Counted from the stretch's first letter, positions 31,251-40,251 are shown. The stretch: DNA of 54,740 nt from Paracoccus shanxieyensis (GCF_009711265.1 NZ_WMII01000020.1:1-54740), one strand, 5' to 3'. Numbers and translations: made by a program. Notes: a model not told the origin generated them from the letters alone.

Positions 31251-31642
31251 TGCGCGCCACGCTTGCCTGTATCGAGGATCGGCTGCCGCCGTCCCTTTAC
31301 TTTCTTCTGGCCGGAAGCTCGGCCGCATCCCTCAACGGAGACCACGACATGACCGAGACCAACGGCCCGCTTGCGCGCCTGCGCAAGGCTTTCCGCAGCC
31401 TTGAGGATCTGCCGGAGGTGATCCCCGCCGCCTGGCGTCCCGGCGATGCCACCGATCCGCTGCCCGTCGAGACCGCGAGTGTCGACGATATCGCCATCGC
31501 CATTGTCGCCGCCAATGGCGAACTGTCCGCGGCCATCCAGCGATCCTCGGCGCTGGAGAAGCTCCACCGTCTGGCCCGCGAAGCCGGGGCTGTCGGCACG
31601 GACCGCGCCGTGGATGCGGCCCTGAAACGGGAGGGGCGCTGA
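31250..31642 (+). CDS. Phage early protein of unknown function
   Basis: 130 aa from the ATG in TGATG, or 97 aa if the ATG at 31349 (MTETNGPLARLRKAF) is used, which has GGAG nine bases upstream. The shorter form looks more protein-like; the first 33 residues could instead be a leader. The rest is helical and polar with no known domain. Ends by TGATGG overlap with the next gene. Confidence 0.65.
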   Translation: MRATLACIEDRLPPSLYFLLAGSSAASLNGDHDMTETNGPLARLRKAFRSLEDLPEVIPAAWRPGDATDPLPVETASVDDIAIAIVAANGELSAAIQRSSALEKLHRLAREAGAVGTDRAVDAALKREGR

Positions 31643-32160
31643 TGGCCATGCCTTCCCCCAGCACCGAAGCGCAGCCCGAGGCCCGCTTCGACAACGCGCC
31701 GAAGTTCGACGACCTCGACCGGCTGTCCCTCGGCGAGATCGCCGACATGCCGCCGGCGCTGCTTCTCGCGCTGCAGGAAGAAGCAGCGGCCGAGACCGCC
31801 CGGATCAAGCGCCTGAAGGACCGTTTCGAAGCGGCACTGGCGCAGCGTTATGGCGTTGCGACCGAGGCCGAGCGGTCTGCGCAGGGCAAGACCTCGGGCA
31901 CTGTGCGGGTCGAAGATGCGGGCGTGATGGTGATCGCCGACCTGCCGAAGAAGGTCACGTGGGATCAGGACCGGCTGGCCGCGATGGCGACCCGGATCCG
32001 CGAGGCAGGCGACGATCCCACCCAGTATCTCGAGATCGCCTATCGCGTGCCCGAACGCCGCTTCGGGGCCTGGCCCGACGCCATGCGCGAAGGCTTCGCA
32101 GCCGCCCGGTCCGAGACCACCGGCAAACCTGTGTTCCGGCTCGAGACCCGAGACCGGTGA
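31642..32160 (+). CDS. Phage early protein of unknown function
   Basis: 172 aa with a predicted coiled-coil-like helix (LLALQEEAAAETARIKRLKDRFEAALAQRYG, about residues 40-70) and a conserved-looking C-terminal part (VTWDQDRLAAMATRIREAGDDPTQYLEIAYRVPERRFGAWP). Proteins of this style occur in phage recombination operons beside Sak4-like ATPases and may assist them, but I can state no function. A 101-bp gap to the next gene holds no reading frame of note. Confidence 0.72.
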   Translation: MAMPSPSTEAQPEARFDNAPKFDDLDRLSLGEIADMPPALLLALQEEAAAETARIKRLKDRFEAALAQRYGVATEAERSAQGKTSGTVRVEDAGVMVIADLPKKVTWDQDRLAAMATRIREAGDDPTQYLEIAYRVPERRFGAWPDAMREGFAAARSETTGKPVFRLETRDR

Positions 32161-32261
32161 CGCGCGGCGGCGGGACGCCCGAGCGGTAACGCTGGGCAGG
32201 TTCCCCTTCGGCACCCGGTCACCCCCGCCGCCGCGCCCCTTGCAATCTTTCGGAGAACCCC

Positions 32262-33119
32262 ATGGCCTTCCGCATCATCACCGCCGACGAACGCCTCTCG
32301 GCCGCCGAGAACAAGACCTCGCTCGCCATCTTCGGCCCGCCCGGCGTAGGCAAGACCACGCTTCTGAAGTCCCTGCCTGCCGAGGAAACCGTCTGCCTCG
32401 ACCTTGAGGCCGGGATGAAATCGGTGCAGGACTGGCGCGGCGCGTCGATCCCGGTGCGCAGCTTCACCGACTTCCGCGATCTGGCGGTGCTGATCGGCGG
32501 GCCGGACCCCGCGCAACATCCGCAGTCTTGGTACGGGACCGAACGGCACGCGTGGCTGCAGGCCCAGCACCGCGACAGCGGCATCGAGGCCTTCCTCGCC
32601 GCGCGCCGCATCGTCTTCGTCGACTCGATCACCGATCTGACCCGGCAGGCGATGGCCTATGCCCGCCAGCAGCCTGAAGCCTTCTCGGACCGGACCGGCA
32701 AGCCGGATGTCCGAGGCGCCTATGGGCTTCTGGGGCGTGAGGTGATCCAGGCGCTGAAGCACCTCCAGCATGCGCGCGGCAAGACAGTGATCTTCGTGGG
32801 CGTGCTGGAAAAGGTGACCGACGATTTCGGTGCCGTCACCTGGCAGCCGCAGATGGAAGGCAGCAAGGCGGGGCGGGAATTGCCCGGCATCGTGGACCAG
32901 GTGGTTTCGATGCAGTTGTTCGCCCGCGATGCCGAGGGTGGTTGGGTTCTGGACGAGACCGCCACGGACCGCCGCCTTGTCTGCAAGTCCGGCAACCCCT
33001 GGGGCCTTCCCGCCAAGGACCGGTCCGGCCGTCTCGACCTGACCGAGCCGCCCGACCTCGGCGCGCTGCTCGCGCGGATCGACGGCCGCGCCTCCCATCA
33101 ACCCGCTTTTGCCTCCTGA
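32262..33119 (+). CDS. Phage RecA-fold ATPase, Sak4-like
   Basis: 285 aa. Seen: Walker A in IFGPPGVGKTTLLKSL (about residues 22-37), Walker B-like RRIVFVDSITDLTRQ at about 120, and sensor-like KTVIFVGVLEKVTDDFG. This layout is that of the AAA_24/Sak4 group, small phage ATPases that work in single-strand annealing or recombination. The next gene encodes an SSB-like protein, the usual partner of Sak4. No nuclease or RecA N-terminal domain is fused. The assignment to recombination rests on family and neighbour. Confidence 0.82.
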   Translation: MAFRIITADERLSAAENKTSLAIFGPPGVGKTTLLKSLPAEETVCLDLEAGMKSVQDWRGASIPVRSFTDFRDLAVLIGGPDPAQHPQSWYGTERHAWLQAQHRDSGIEAFLAARRIVFVDSITDLTRQAMAYARQQPEAFSDRTGKPDVRGAYGLLGREVIQALKHLQHARGKTVIFVGVLEKVTDDFGAVTWQPQMEGSKAGRELPGIVDQVVSMQLFARDAEGGWVLDETATDRRLVCKSGNPWGLPAKDRSGRLDLTEPPDLGALLARIDGRASHQPAFAS

Positions 33120-33137
33120 TCCCTGAAAGGAACTGAC

Positions 33138-33887
33138 ATGAGCTACGATCTGAACGACGCCCAACCTCAGATGGCCCCCATCGGCGAGCTGATCCCGGAC
33201 GGCACCTTCGCCAAGGTCCGCCTGACCATCCGCCCCGGCGGGGTGAATGGCGCAACCCCGATGGATGCTGGGCTGCTGAAGGCCTCGCAGTCCAGCGATG
33301 CGCGCATGCTCGACTGCGAATTCACGGTGGTCGAAGGCCCGCATGCCCGCCGCAAGTTCTGGCAGAGCTTCACCGTGGCAGGCGGAAAACTGGACGAGAA
33401 AGGCCAGTCCATCGGCTGGAAGATCTCGAAATCCACGTTTCGCGCCATGGTCGACAGCGCCCTCGGGCTCGATCCGCGCGACGAAACCCCGGCGACCAAG
33501 GCCAAGCGGGTGCTGCCCGGCCTCAAGCATCTCGACGGCATCGTCTTCGCAGCCCGCATCATGGTGGAGCCCGCGTCCAACCCGCAATACCGCGACCAGA
33601 ACCGCATCGCCAACGTCGTTCTGCCCGACGAGCCGCACCATGCCACCGTCATGCGCGGTGAAACCGTCCCGCCGGAACCCGTCAACGCCCCGCCGCGCAA
33701 GGCCGCGAGCGGCGCGGCGCCGGGCTGGCAAGCGCCGACACCGGCATGGGGCGCGGCACCGCAGCCCGCTGCAACTACCGCTCCGGCCTGGGGCGCGCAG
33801 ACCGCACCCGCAGCGCCGCCCGCGCCGCAGGCCCCGGCACCCGCCGCGCCGGGCACCCCCGCCATGCCCGCCTGGCTCAATGGCTGA
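33138..33887 (+). CDS. Phage SSB-like protein
   Basis: 249 aa. The first 170 residues are beta-rich with DARMLDCEFTVVEGPHARRKFWQSFTV, resembling DUF669-type and other phage single-strand DNA-binding proteins placed next to Sak4. The last 75 residues are a low-complexity Pro/Ala/Trp tail with PAWGA units. The end, PAWLNG, is not the acidic DDDLPF-like tip of cellular SSB, so protein recruitment must differ. Starts 18 bp after the ATPase gene with AAAGGAA ahead of the ATG. Confidence 0.75.
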   Translation: MSYDLNDAQPQMAPIGELIPDGTFAKVRLTIRPGGVNGATPMDAGLLKASQSSDARMLDCEFTVVEGPHARRKFWQSFTVAGGKLDEKGQSIGWKISKSTFRAMVDSALGLDPRDETPATKAKRVLPGLKHLDGIVFAARIMVEPASNPQYRDQNRIANVVLPDEPHHATVMRGETVPPEPVNAPPRKAASGAAPGWQAPTPAWGAAPQPAATTAPAWGAQTAPAAPPAPQAPAPAAPGTPAMPAWLNG

Positions 33888-34200
33888 GGCGCGGCGGAAA
33901 CGGCGGTCGGGTGGTTCCGCTGGGTCACCCATCGCCGAGGCCGAAGGGGCTGGGCCGGGCGACCGGCCCATGACCCCGGACGAATGGCAGGCGCAAGTAA
34001 CGCGCGCCGCCGCGCTGGAGATCGGAACATGGCTCGAGGCCCGAGGAAGACTGCACCAACCCATCGCAAGCCTTACCCTCGGCGACCTCGAGGCCATGGC
34101 GGTGAACGCCATCTCGCGCTGGATCGTGATGCAGACCGAGAAGCTTCAGCGGGCGGGTTGGCCGCCCGAGGACCCGATCGCGAATTTCCTACTGGGGTAG
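33880..34200 (+). CDS. Phage early protein of unknown function
   Basis: 106 aa, starting at an ATG eight bases inside the end of the SSB-like gene. Basic N-terminus (ARRKRRSGG), then a helical part TPDEWQAQVTRAAALEIGTWLEARGRLHQPIASLTLGDLEAMAVNAISRWIV. I do not recognise it. Small helical proteins with this W-x-x-x-V-T-R-A-A pattern recur in these phage operons. Confidence 0.72.
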   Translation: MAEARRKRRSGGSAGSPIAEAEGAGPGDRPMTPDEWQAQVTRAAALEIGTWLEARGRLHQPIASLTLGDLEAMAVNAISRWIVMQTEKLQRAGWPPEDPIANFLLG

Positions 34201-34568
34201 CGCTTTGCGCCGTCTGCGCGCGGGAGGCTCGTGGCTTCGGCTACGTCCACCGCCTCCAGCACGACCGCTATCCCTATCACCGCTTCTGCTCGCTCCGCTG
34301 TCAGGACGTGGGCAGCGCAATCGCCCAAAGGATGAATGGCATGATCGACAAGACCGCCCGCGAGGCACAGGCGATCCGCGACGCGCGGACGCTCTTTGCC
34401 GAAGCGTTGACCGACCTCGGGCTCATGGAGCCTTTCTTCCATCGCACGGCCGCAGATATCGACCGGCTGATCGAGGCGGCCGTCACCGGCTATGTCGACA
34501 GCATGTTGGCGCAAGGCGCGCGCAAGGAGCGCACCGGCACGGCCCATGACGATCCGATTCCGTTCTGA
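34158..34568 (+). CDS. Phage Cys-rich protein, DUF6511-like
   Basis: The conserved part begins ALCAVCAREARGFGYVHRL and continues YHRFCSLRCQDVGSA, giving two C-x2-C/C-x3-C pairs, a likely zinc site, then a helical C-terminus ending HDDPIPF. The layout recalls DUF6511. No ATG lies near the conserved start: I use TTG 34158, which overlaps the previous gene by 43 bases. The ATG at 33984 would add 58 Arg-rich residues that look like a shadow of the other frame. Function unknown; DNA binding is possible. Confidence 0.65.
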   Translation: MAARGPDREFPTGVALCAVCAREARGFGYVHRLQHDRYPYHRFCSLRCQDVGSAIAQRMNGMIDKTAREAQAIRDARTLFAEALTDLGLMEPFFHRTAADIDRLIEAAVTGYVDSMLAQGARKERTGTAHDDPIPF

Positions 34569-34578
34569 GGAGGTCGTC

Positions 34579-34788
34579 ATGATCGATCTAAACAATGAGA
34601 CCGCCCCCTGGGCCGACCTTCTTGCCGCCGCGACGGCAAATGCCATCACCGACTTCGAGGTCGAGTTCTGCGAGAGCCTGCGCCAGAAGCTGGAGACATC
34701 CGGCCCGCGCGCCCGGCTGACCGAGGCCCAGCATCACAAGCTGACCTGCATCGCGCAGGCTGGCGGGTTCTGGGAGCGTGACCAATGA
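34579..34788 (+). CDS. Small phage protein with MIDLN start
   Basis: 69 aa, strong GAGGAGG eight bases or so ahead of the ATG. Helical, with FEVEFCESLRQKLETSGPRARLTEAQHHKLTCIAQAGGFWERD. Same first five residues (MIDLN) as the next gene and the primase-helicase at 37654. Function unknown. Its stop overlaps the next ATG. Confidence 0.75.
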   Translation: MIDLNNETAPWADLLAAATANAITDFEVEFCESLRQKLETSGPRARLTEAQHHKLTCIAQAGGFWERDQ

Positions 34789-35582
34789 TCGACCTGAACC
34801 ACGGCTCCGGCTGTAACTATGGCCAAGGCGCACCGCGTCCACCGATCGCCACCGCCGTCTCGGCCGCCATCGATTCTGCCCTGACGGCGCGCAATCGCGC
34901 CGAGCGCCCCCGCACCTATGTCAGTTCCTCTGGGCTTGGGCGCGACTGCCTGCGTCAGATCCAGTTCGACTATCTCGCTGTCCCCAAGGACGAGGGCCAG
35001 GAGTTTGAACCGCGCATCCTGCGGATCTTCGAGGCTGGCCATCGGGCCGAGGACATTGTCGCGGGCTGGTTCCGGATTGCCGGGTTCGATCTGCGCACCG
35101 AACGCCCCGATGGCCGCCAGTTCGGCTTCGCGGCCATGGCTGGCCGGTTCAAGGGCCATATCGACGGCTGCTTCGTCTCCGGCCCCGTGGCGATGGATTA
35201 TCCCGCGCTCTGGGAGAACAAGGCGCTCGGCGCGTCGAGCTGGAAGGATGTGGTCAAGCGTGGCGTCAGCATCGCGCGACCCGTCTACGCCGCCCAGATC
35301 GCGCTTTATCAGGCTTACATGGACCTGCCCAACCCGGCGCTCTTCACCGCGCTGAACCGTGACACGATGGAATTGCACACGGAACTGGTGCCGTTCGATG
35401 CCCGCTTGGCGCAGGAGATGTCGGATCGCGCGGTCGGGGTCGTGCAGGCGTCCGAGGCGGACGAATGGTTGCCGCGGGCGGCGACCGAACCCACGGCCGT
35501 CGTCTGCCGGGGTGGCATGGCGGCCGGCAAGTGGCACGCGCCCTGCGCATGGGCGGCTAGGTGCTGGGGTGAGCGGCGATGA
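34785..35582 (+). CDS. Phage PD-(D/E)XK nuclease, Cas4/AddB-like Cys pattern
   Basis: 265 aa. Seen: SSSGLGRDCLRQIQFDY (the usual opening of RecB/Cas4-type nucleases), EAGHRAEDIVAGWFRIAGF, then the catalytic GHIDGCF (Asp) and ALWENKALG (E-x-K). One early Cys (in RDCLRQ) and three late ones (CRGG, CAWAARC, spacing C-x12-C-x5-C) could hold an iron-sulfur cluster as in Cas4 and AddB. It probably acts as the exonuclease of the phage recombination set with the Sak4-like ATPase, SSB and helicase. No cas genes or CRISPR array are present. Confidence 0.82.
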   Translation: MIDLNHGSGCNYGQGAPRPPIATAVSAAIDSALTARNRAERPRTYVSSSGLGRDCLRQIQFDYLAVPKDEGQEFEPRILRIFEAGHRAEDIVAGWFRIAGFDLRTERPDGRQFGFAAMAGRFKGHIDGCFVSGPVAMDYPALWENKALGASSWKDVVKRGVSIARPVYAAQIALYQAYMDLPNPALFTALNRDTMELHTELVPFDARLAQEMSDRAVGVVQASEADEWLPRAATEPTAVVCRGGMAAGKWHAPCAWAARCWGERR

Positions 35583-36328
35583 TCCCCGACGCCTATGATC
35601 TCAAGCGGATCGTCCGCGCCCATCGCGCGCGCTTCTGGCTGCGGGACCTGCTCGAAGGGTTCGAATTCGCACCGGTCTGGCGTTTCGCCGATCAGGCGCA
35701 GTTCGATTCCGACGACGTCGATGCGCTGGCCCGCCGCCTCGCGGCAGGTCCGCAACGGTTGCCGCACCCCGAGACGATTTTTGAGTTGGCCGACCGCAGT
35801 CGGACCATCCGCAGCCAGATCGTCTATGCACGGCAGCGCGACGACGGCATCGAGGCGGTCTGGCTCGCCCTGTGGCGCAGGCCCAGACGCTGGACCGATA
35901 TCCATGCCCATGTCCGGATCGCCGATGGCGGCATCGCCGAGTTTGCCACCAATCCGGCACTTCGCGATGCAGGGCTTGCCGAACAAAGCGGTCAGGCGGC
36001 GGCCGCCATCGTCTGGCGCGGGCTCGCGATCCTCGCATCGTCAGCGAGCATCAGCGAACGCCAGATCGCCCCGATCAGGCGCACACCCTTCGCGCGGGAT
36101 GGCGTGCGCGGCTGGACTTGGCATCAGGTCGCCATCGATCCGGCCCGGCTACGCGCCACATCCGAGCGGCTCGGTGGCAGTCATGCCAGCCCGCGCTGGC
36201 ACCTGCGCCGGGGGCATTGGCGCCAGTTGCCGGACGGTCGGCGCATCTTCGTGCGCCAATGTGAAGTGGGCGATCCCGCGCGCGGCGGGGTGGTCAAGGA
36301 TTATGCGGTGGAGGCGCGGCGAACATGA
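35579..36328 (+). CDS. Phage protein of unknown function
   Basis: 249 aa, overlapping both neighbours by four bases. Visible: RFWLRDLLEGFEFAPVWRF near the start and a conserved-looking end, SPRWHLRRGHWRQLPDGRRIFVRQCEVGDPARGGVVKDYAV, rich in His/Arg/Trp. That final motif recurs in many phage proteins of unknown role. Lying between a nuclease and a helicase, it may belong to the replication or recombination machinery. Confidence 0.75.
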   Translation: MIPDAYDLKRIVRAHRARFWLRDLLEGFEFAPVWRFADQAQFDSDDVDALARRLAAGPQRLPHPETIFELADRSRTIRSQIVYARQRDDGIEAVWLALWRRPRRWTDIHAHVRIADGGIAEFATNPALRDAGLAEQSGQAAAAIVWRGLAILASSASISERQIAPIRRTPFARDGVRGWTWHQVAIDPARLRATSERLGGSHASPRWHLRRGHWRQLPDGRRIFVRQCEVGDPARGGVVKDYAVEARRT

Positions 36329-37644
36329 CGGAATTCACCCCATCGGCTGCGCAGGCCGCCGCGATCGCCGAGGTCCGCGACTGGTTCGAGAACCGCACCG
36401 AGCAGCAACAGGTGTTCCGGCTCTTTGGCTATGCCGGATCGGGCAAGAGCACGGTGCTGAAGTTCGCGCTCGATGAGCTTGGCCTGTCGCCCCACCGCGG
36501 CGCGAAGGACGGCACCTGTGTGCCGGGTGTGGTCACCGCCACCTTCACCGGCAAGGCGGCGCTCGTGCTGACCCGCAAAGGCACGCCTGCGCGCACCATC
36601 CACAGCCTGATCTATTCTGTGATCGAGGCCACGGAAGCGGAAATCGAGGCCGCAGCGCAGAAGGTCCGAGAAGCCGAGACTGCCGCGCGGCGGCTGACCG
36701 GCTTTGACCGCACCACTGCCGAGGCCGCGATCGAGGCCATGCGGCAGGCGCTCTCGGCGATGAAGCATCCCCGCTTCGCCCTGAACCCGCAGAGCGATGC
36801 GGCAGATGCAAGGCTGATCGTCCTCGACGAGGTGTCGATGGTGGGCGAGGAAATGGCGCGCGATCTGATGAGTTTTGGCAAACCGATCCTCGTTCTGGGC
36901 GATCCGGGTCAGTTGCCGCCCATCAAGGGCGAAGGAGCCTTCACCCGCGATACGCCCGACGTGATGCTGACAGAGATTCACCGTCAGGCGGCCGAGAGCG
37001 CCATCATCCGTCTCGCCACCATGGCGCGGATGGGGGAGCCCATCGGGTTCGGGGTTTACGACGCCCATGTCGCCAAGCTGCGTAAGGGCGACATCACGCC
37101 GGATCATGCGCTGCGCGGTGGGCAGTTGATCTGCGGCCTGAACGCGACGCGCTTCCAGCTGAACAATGCGATGCGGGCGGCGGCCGGGCTGGGCGGGACA
37201 TATCTTCCCACCGGCAGGGCGGAAAAGATCATCTGCCTGAAGAACGACAATTCGCTCGGTCTGATCAACGGCATGTTCCTGACCCTCGAGGATATCGTCG
37301 ATGAGGGTAGCCTCTACTTCTCTGCCGTGGTGCATGACGAAGACGGGCGCCGGGTCTCCCCCTTTGACAGCGACGGCCGTCCGGGCCGGTTGCGCATCTA
37401 CAAGGGGCATTTCGAGGATCATGTGGCCTTCGATGCCAAGCGCCATGACCGCGACTGGCGGGAAAAGCGCAAGCTGACCGAGGCGACCTTCGGCTGGGCG
37501 ATCACCGCCCACAAGGCCCAAGGCTCGCAGTGGGAGAATGTGATCGTCTGGGATGACGGACTTGGCCGCAGCGAGATCGACCGCCGCCGCTGGCTCTATA
37601 CCGCTATCACCCGCGCTGAGCGCGGGCTCGTCCTTCTGGCCTGA
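36325..37644 (+). CDS. Phage superfamily 1 helicase, RecD/Dda-like
   Basis: 439 aa. Seen: Walker A LFGYAGSGKSTVL at about residues 33-45, motif Ia TATFTGKAALVLTRKG, Walker B LIVLDEVSMVGEE at about 170, motif III LGDPGQLPPI, motif IV-like LTEIHRQ, and the UvrD_C_2 end with TAHKAQGSQWENVIV and YTAITRAERGLVLL. This is the core of RecD2/Dda helicases without nuclease domains. It unwinds DNA 5' to 3' in the family and here probably serves phage replication or end processing. It overlaps the gene before by ATGA. Confidence 0.92.
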   Translation: MTEFTPSAAQAAAIAEVRDWFENRTEQQQVFRLFGYAGSGKSTVLKFALDELGLSPHRGAKDGTCVPGVVTATFTGKAALVLTRKGTPARTIHSLIYSVIEATEAEIEAAAQKVREAETAARRLTGFDRTTAEAAIEAMRQALSAMKHPRFALNPQSDAADARLIVLDEVSMVGEEMARDLMSFGKPILVLGDPGQLPPIKGEGAFTRDTPDVMLTEIHRQAAESAIIRLATMARMGEPIGFGVYDAHVAKLRKGDITPDHALRGGQLICGLNATRFQLNNAMRAAAGLGGTYLPTGRAEKIICLKNDNSLGLINGMFLTLEDIVDEGSLYFSAVVHDEDGRRVSPFDSDGRPGRLRIYKGHFEDHVAFDAKRHDRDWREKRKLTEATFGWAITAHKAQGSQWENVIVWDDGLGRSEIDRRRWLYTAITRAERGLVLLA

Positions 37645-37653
37645 GGGGGCGCG

Positions 37654-40218
37654 ATGATCGATCTCAACGATGTCGGCACGCCTAAAGCACGCCACGATCT
37701 CGCGGCCGTAAAGGACCGGCTGGCGGCGACCGCAGGCGACTGGCTCCCCGGCATCTTTCCCGAGGCGCGGCTTGCGCGCGACCGTCGTTCCTTGCGCTGT
37801 GCCGACCTGTCCGGCCGCCCGCCGCGCAAGGAGGGGTCTTGTACCATCCACCTTGACGGGCCCTATGCCGGCTGGGGTTTCGACTATGCCACCGGCGAAA
37901 GCGCAGGGCCGATCGATCTGATCGCGCAGGCAACCGGGCTCTGCGATGGCGCGCTCTTCGACGAGGCGGCGCGGATTGCCGGGATGGATCAACCCGCGCC
38001 CCGAAACGCGCCACGCGCGAAGCCCGATCATACCGGCGAGATTGCGCGACTGATCGACGGCGCACAGCCGCTCGCTGGCACGCCCGCCGAAACCTACCTC
38101 CGCATCCGCGGCGTTGCCGATCCGGGATGCCCGGATCTGTTGTTCCACCCCGATCTGCCGGATTTCGACACGCGACGCGGTTGGCCGGGCCTGATCACAT
38201 TGCCACGCCTGGCAGACGGCACCCGCGCTCAGGGTATTCACCGGACCTTCCTGCTCGACGACGGCAGCGCCAAGGCGTCTGCCGGGAAGAAGATGCTGGG
38301 ATCGGTAGCGGATGCGGCCGTGCGCCTGTTCGCCATGCCTGCGGACGGCCATCTCGGCATTGCCGAAGGCATCGAGACCGCCCTAGCGGCGCATGCCCTG
38401 TTCGGCACCGCCGTCTGGGCGGCGCTCTCTGCCGATGGTCTCGCGCGGTTTCAGTGGCCGGCGGGCACGACACGGGTCACGATCTACGCCGATGCAGGCG
38501 ACGCAGGTCGTCAGGCCGCTGCGACCCTGTCGGATCGGCTGAACCGGGCCGACATTTCGAACGAAATCGTGGTCCCGCTCCATGGCGACGATTTCAACGA
38601 CGATCTGATGCGCGGGGCGCATGGGGCCGACTATCGACCGGATATTTCCGCTGACGAGCCGGTCGGCACGGAGGCCATGACGACAGTGGCGGCTTTGGCG
38701 CCTGGCGATCCGGACGCTCTGATTGCCGCCGCCGAGGCGCTGACCAATCCGCCCGAATTCGCCGCGCTCTCGAGCCTCCTCGGCCGCCTTGCGCTGGCCC
38801 GGCTAGATCCGCTGCCCGAACGCCAGATCCTCGCCCGGATCAAGACTGCGACCGGCATCTCCATGTCGATCCTCGACAAGCAGTTGACGGAACTGCGCCG
38901 CCGCGTGCATGCGACGGGCGATCCGCAGGGCAGGATCGCGCGCCCTGCCTGGTTCGGGCGGCTCTGTCAGGAATTGTCCGGCACGCCTGAGCGCAACGAG
39001 GCCAATGTGATCATCGCCCTGTCCTCGGATCCGGTATTCGCAGGGCTCCTGGCCTTCGACGAGTTCGCCCAAGGTATCGTGGTGCGCCAGCCGCTGCCGT
39101 GGGATGACCCGGCCATCCGCTTTCCGCGCCCCTGGAACGATGCCGACGATGTGCGCACGGCCGAGTGGCTGCAATTGCGCGGGCTGAACGTCGCCCCGAT
39201 GGTTGTCGGCCGTGGTGTCGGCGCGGTGGCCCGCGACCTGCGCATCCATCCGGTTCGCGACTGGCTCGACACCCTGAAATGGGATGGCACGCCTCGGATC
39301 GAGACCTGGACAAGCACCTATCTCGGCGCTGCGCCGACTGCCTTCCATCACACCATCGGCGCGCTCTGGCTGATCTCGGCCGTGGCCCGGATCTACCGGC
39401 CCGGGGTGAAGGCCGATCATATGCTGATCCTCGAAGGGCCGCAGGGCGCGCGCAAATCCACTGCGATCAAGGTGCTCGCGGGCGAGGATTGGTTCACCGA
39501 CGAGTTGCCCGAGCTTGGGTCCAAGGACGCGGCCATTCACATGCAGGGCGTATGGATTGTGGAAATCGCCGAACTCGACGCCATTGGCCGCGCCGAGGTC
39601 TCGCGCATCAAGGCGTTCCTGACCCGCACCACCGACCGCTTCCGGCCGCCCTATGGCCGCTACACCGTCGAGGTTCCCCGCCAGTGCGTGTTCGCAGGCA
39701 CTGTGAACCCCGACACCTATCTGCGCGATGAAACCGGCAATCGCCGATTCTGGCCGCTACGCTGTGGAAGCATCGACATCGCCGCAATCGCTCGCGACCG
39801 GGATCAACTCTGGGCCGAAGCCGTCCACCGTTTCCGCGAAGGCGCGATTTGGTGGATCGACGATCCGGCGATCCTTGCCGAAGCTCATGGAGAACAGGAG
39901 CGCCGCTACCAATCCGACGCTTGGGACAATCTGATCGAGCACTGGCTGACGCACGAGATCCGCACAGTGTCCGACGGCTACCCGGACTACGGCAATTCCC
40001 GCACCGAAAGCGTGCTGCGGCAGGAACCGCTGAGCGACGTATCGGTCGGCGAGATCCTCGATGAAGCGATCGGGCTCGAACCCGGACGTTGGACACGTGG
40101 CGATCAGATGCGTGTCTCGGCCTATCTCAAAGCCAACGGCTGGGAGCGATATCGGCGGCGCGACGAGGGAGGGCGCGCGGCAGGTCGGGAGTGGCGGTAT
40201 CGGAAAGCCCAGACGTAG
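37654..40218 (+). CDS. Phage Toprim primase fused to VirE-type helicase
   Basis: 854 aa. N-terminal part (to about 330): zinc/primase-like start with GSCTIHLDGPYAGWGFDY, then a Toprim domain with GHLGIAEGIETALAAHALFG and TRVTIYADAGDAG. C-terminal part (about 480-790): VirE/D5-like helicase with NVAPMVVGRGVGAVARDLRIHP, P-loop EGPQGARKSTAIK at about 595, WIVEIAELDAIGRAE (Walker B) and FAGTVNPDTYLRDETGNRRFWPL. It should prime and unwind at the phage origin. It begins MIDLN like two earlier small genes. A hairpin overlaps its stop codon. Confidence 0.9.
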   Translation: MIDLNDVGTPKARHDLAAVKDRLAATAGDWLPGIFPEARLARDRRSLRCADLSGRPPRKEGSCTIHLDGPYAGWGFDYATGESAGPIDLIAQATGLCDGALFDEAARIAGMDQPAPRNAPRAKPDHTGEIARLIDGAQPLAGTPAETYLRIRGVADPGCPDLLFHPDLPDFDTRRGWPGLITLPRLADGTRAQGIHRTFLLDDGSAKASAGKKMLGSVADAAVRLFAMPADGHLGIAEGIETALAAHALFGTAVWAALSADGLARFQWPAGTTRVTIYADAGDAGRQAAATLSDRLNRADISNEIVVPLHGDDFNDDLMRGAHGADYRPDISADEPVGTEAMTTVAALAPGDPDALIAAAEALTNPPEFAALSSLLGRLALARLDPLPERQILARIKTATGISMSILDKQLTELRRRVHATGDPQGRIARPAWFGRLCQELSGTPERNEANVIIALSSDPVFAGLLAFDEFAQGIVVRQPLPWDDPAIRFPRPWNDADDVRTAEWLQLRGLNVAPMVVGRGVGAVARDLRIHPVRDWLDTLKWDGTPRIETWTSTYLGAAPTAFHHTIGALWLISAVARIYRPGVKADHMLILEGPQGARKSTAIKVLAGEDWFTDELPELGSKDAAIHMQGVWIVEIAELDAIGRAEVSRIKAFLTRTTDRFRPPYGRYTVEVPRQCVFAGTVNPDTYLRDETGNRRFWPLRCGSIDIAAIARDRDQLWAEAVHRFREGAIWWIDDPAILAEAHGEQERRYQSDAWDNLIEHWLTHEIRTVSDGYPDYGNSRTESVLRQEPLSDVSVGEILDEAIGLEPGRWTRGDQMRVSAYLKANGWERYRRRDEGGRAAGREWRYRKAQT

Positions 40219-40235
40219 TCATCGCACGTCTGGGC
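40207..40235. terminator. Hairpin between convergent phage operons
   Basis: Perfect 10-bp stem GCCCAGACGT (40207-40216) and ACGTCTGGGC (40226-40235) with a 9-base loop. It includes the primase-helicase stop and ends 17 bp before the convergent repressor gene stop. No strong T run, so it may work on both strands or with Rho. Confidence 0.65.
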
Positions 40236-40251
40236 ATCTCGATACCTCTTT

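Noticed and set aside
34785..35582. Nuclease as CRISPR Cas4
   Set aside because: No cas1, cas2 or array nearby; it sits in a phage recombination operon, so a phage exonuclease is the better reading.
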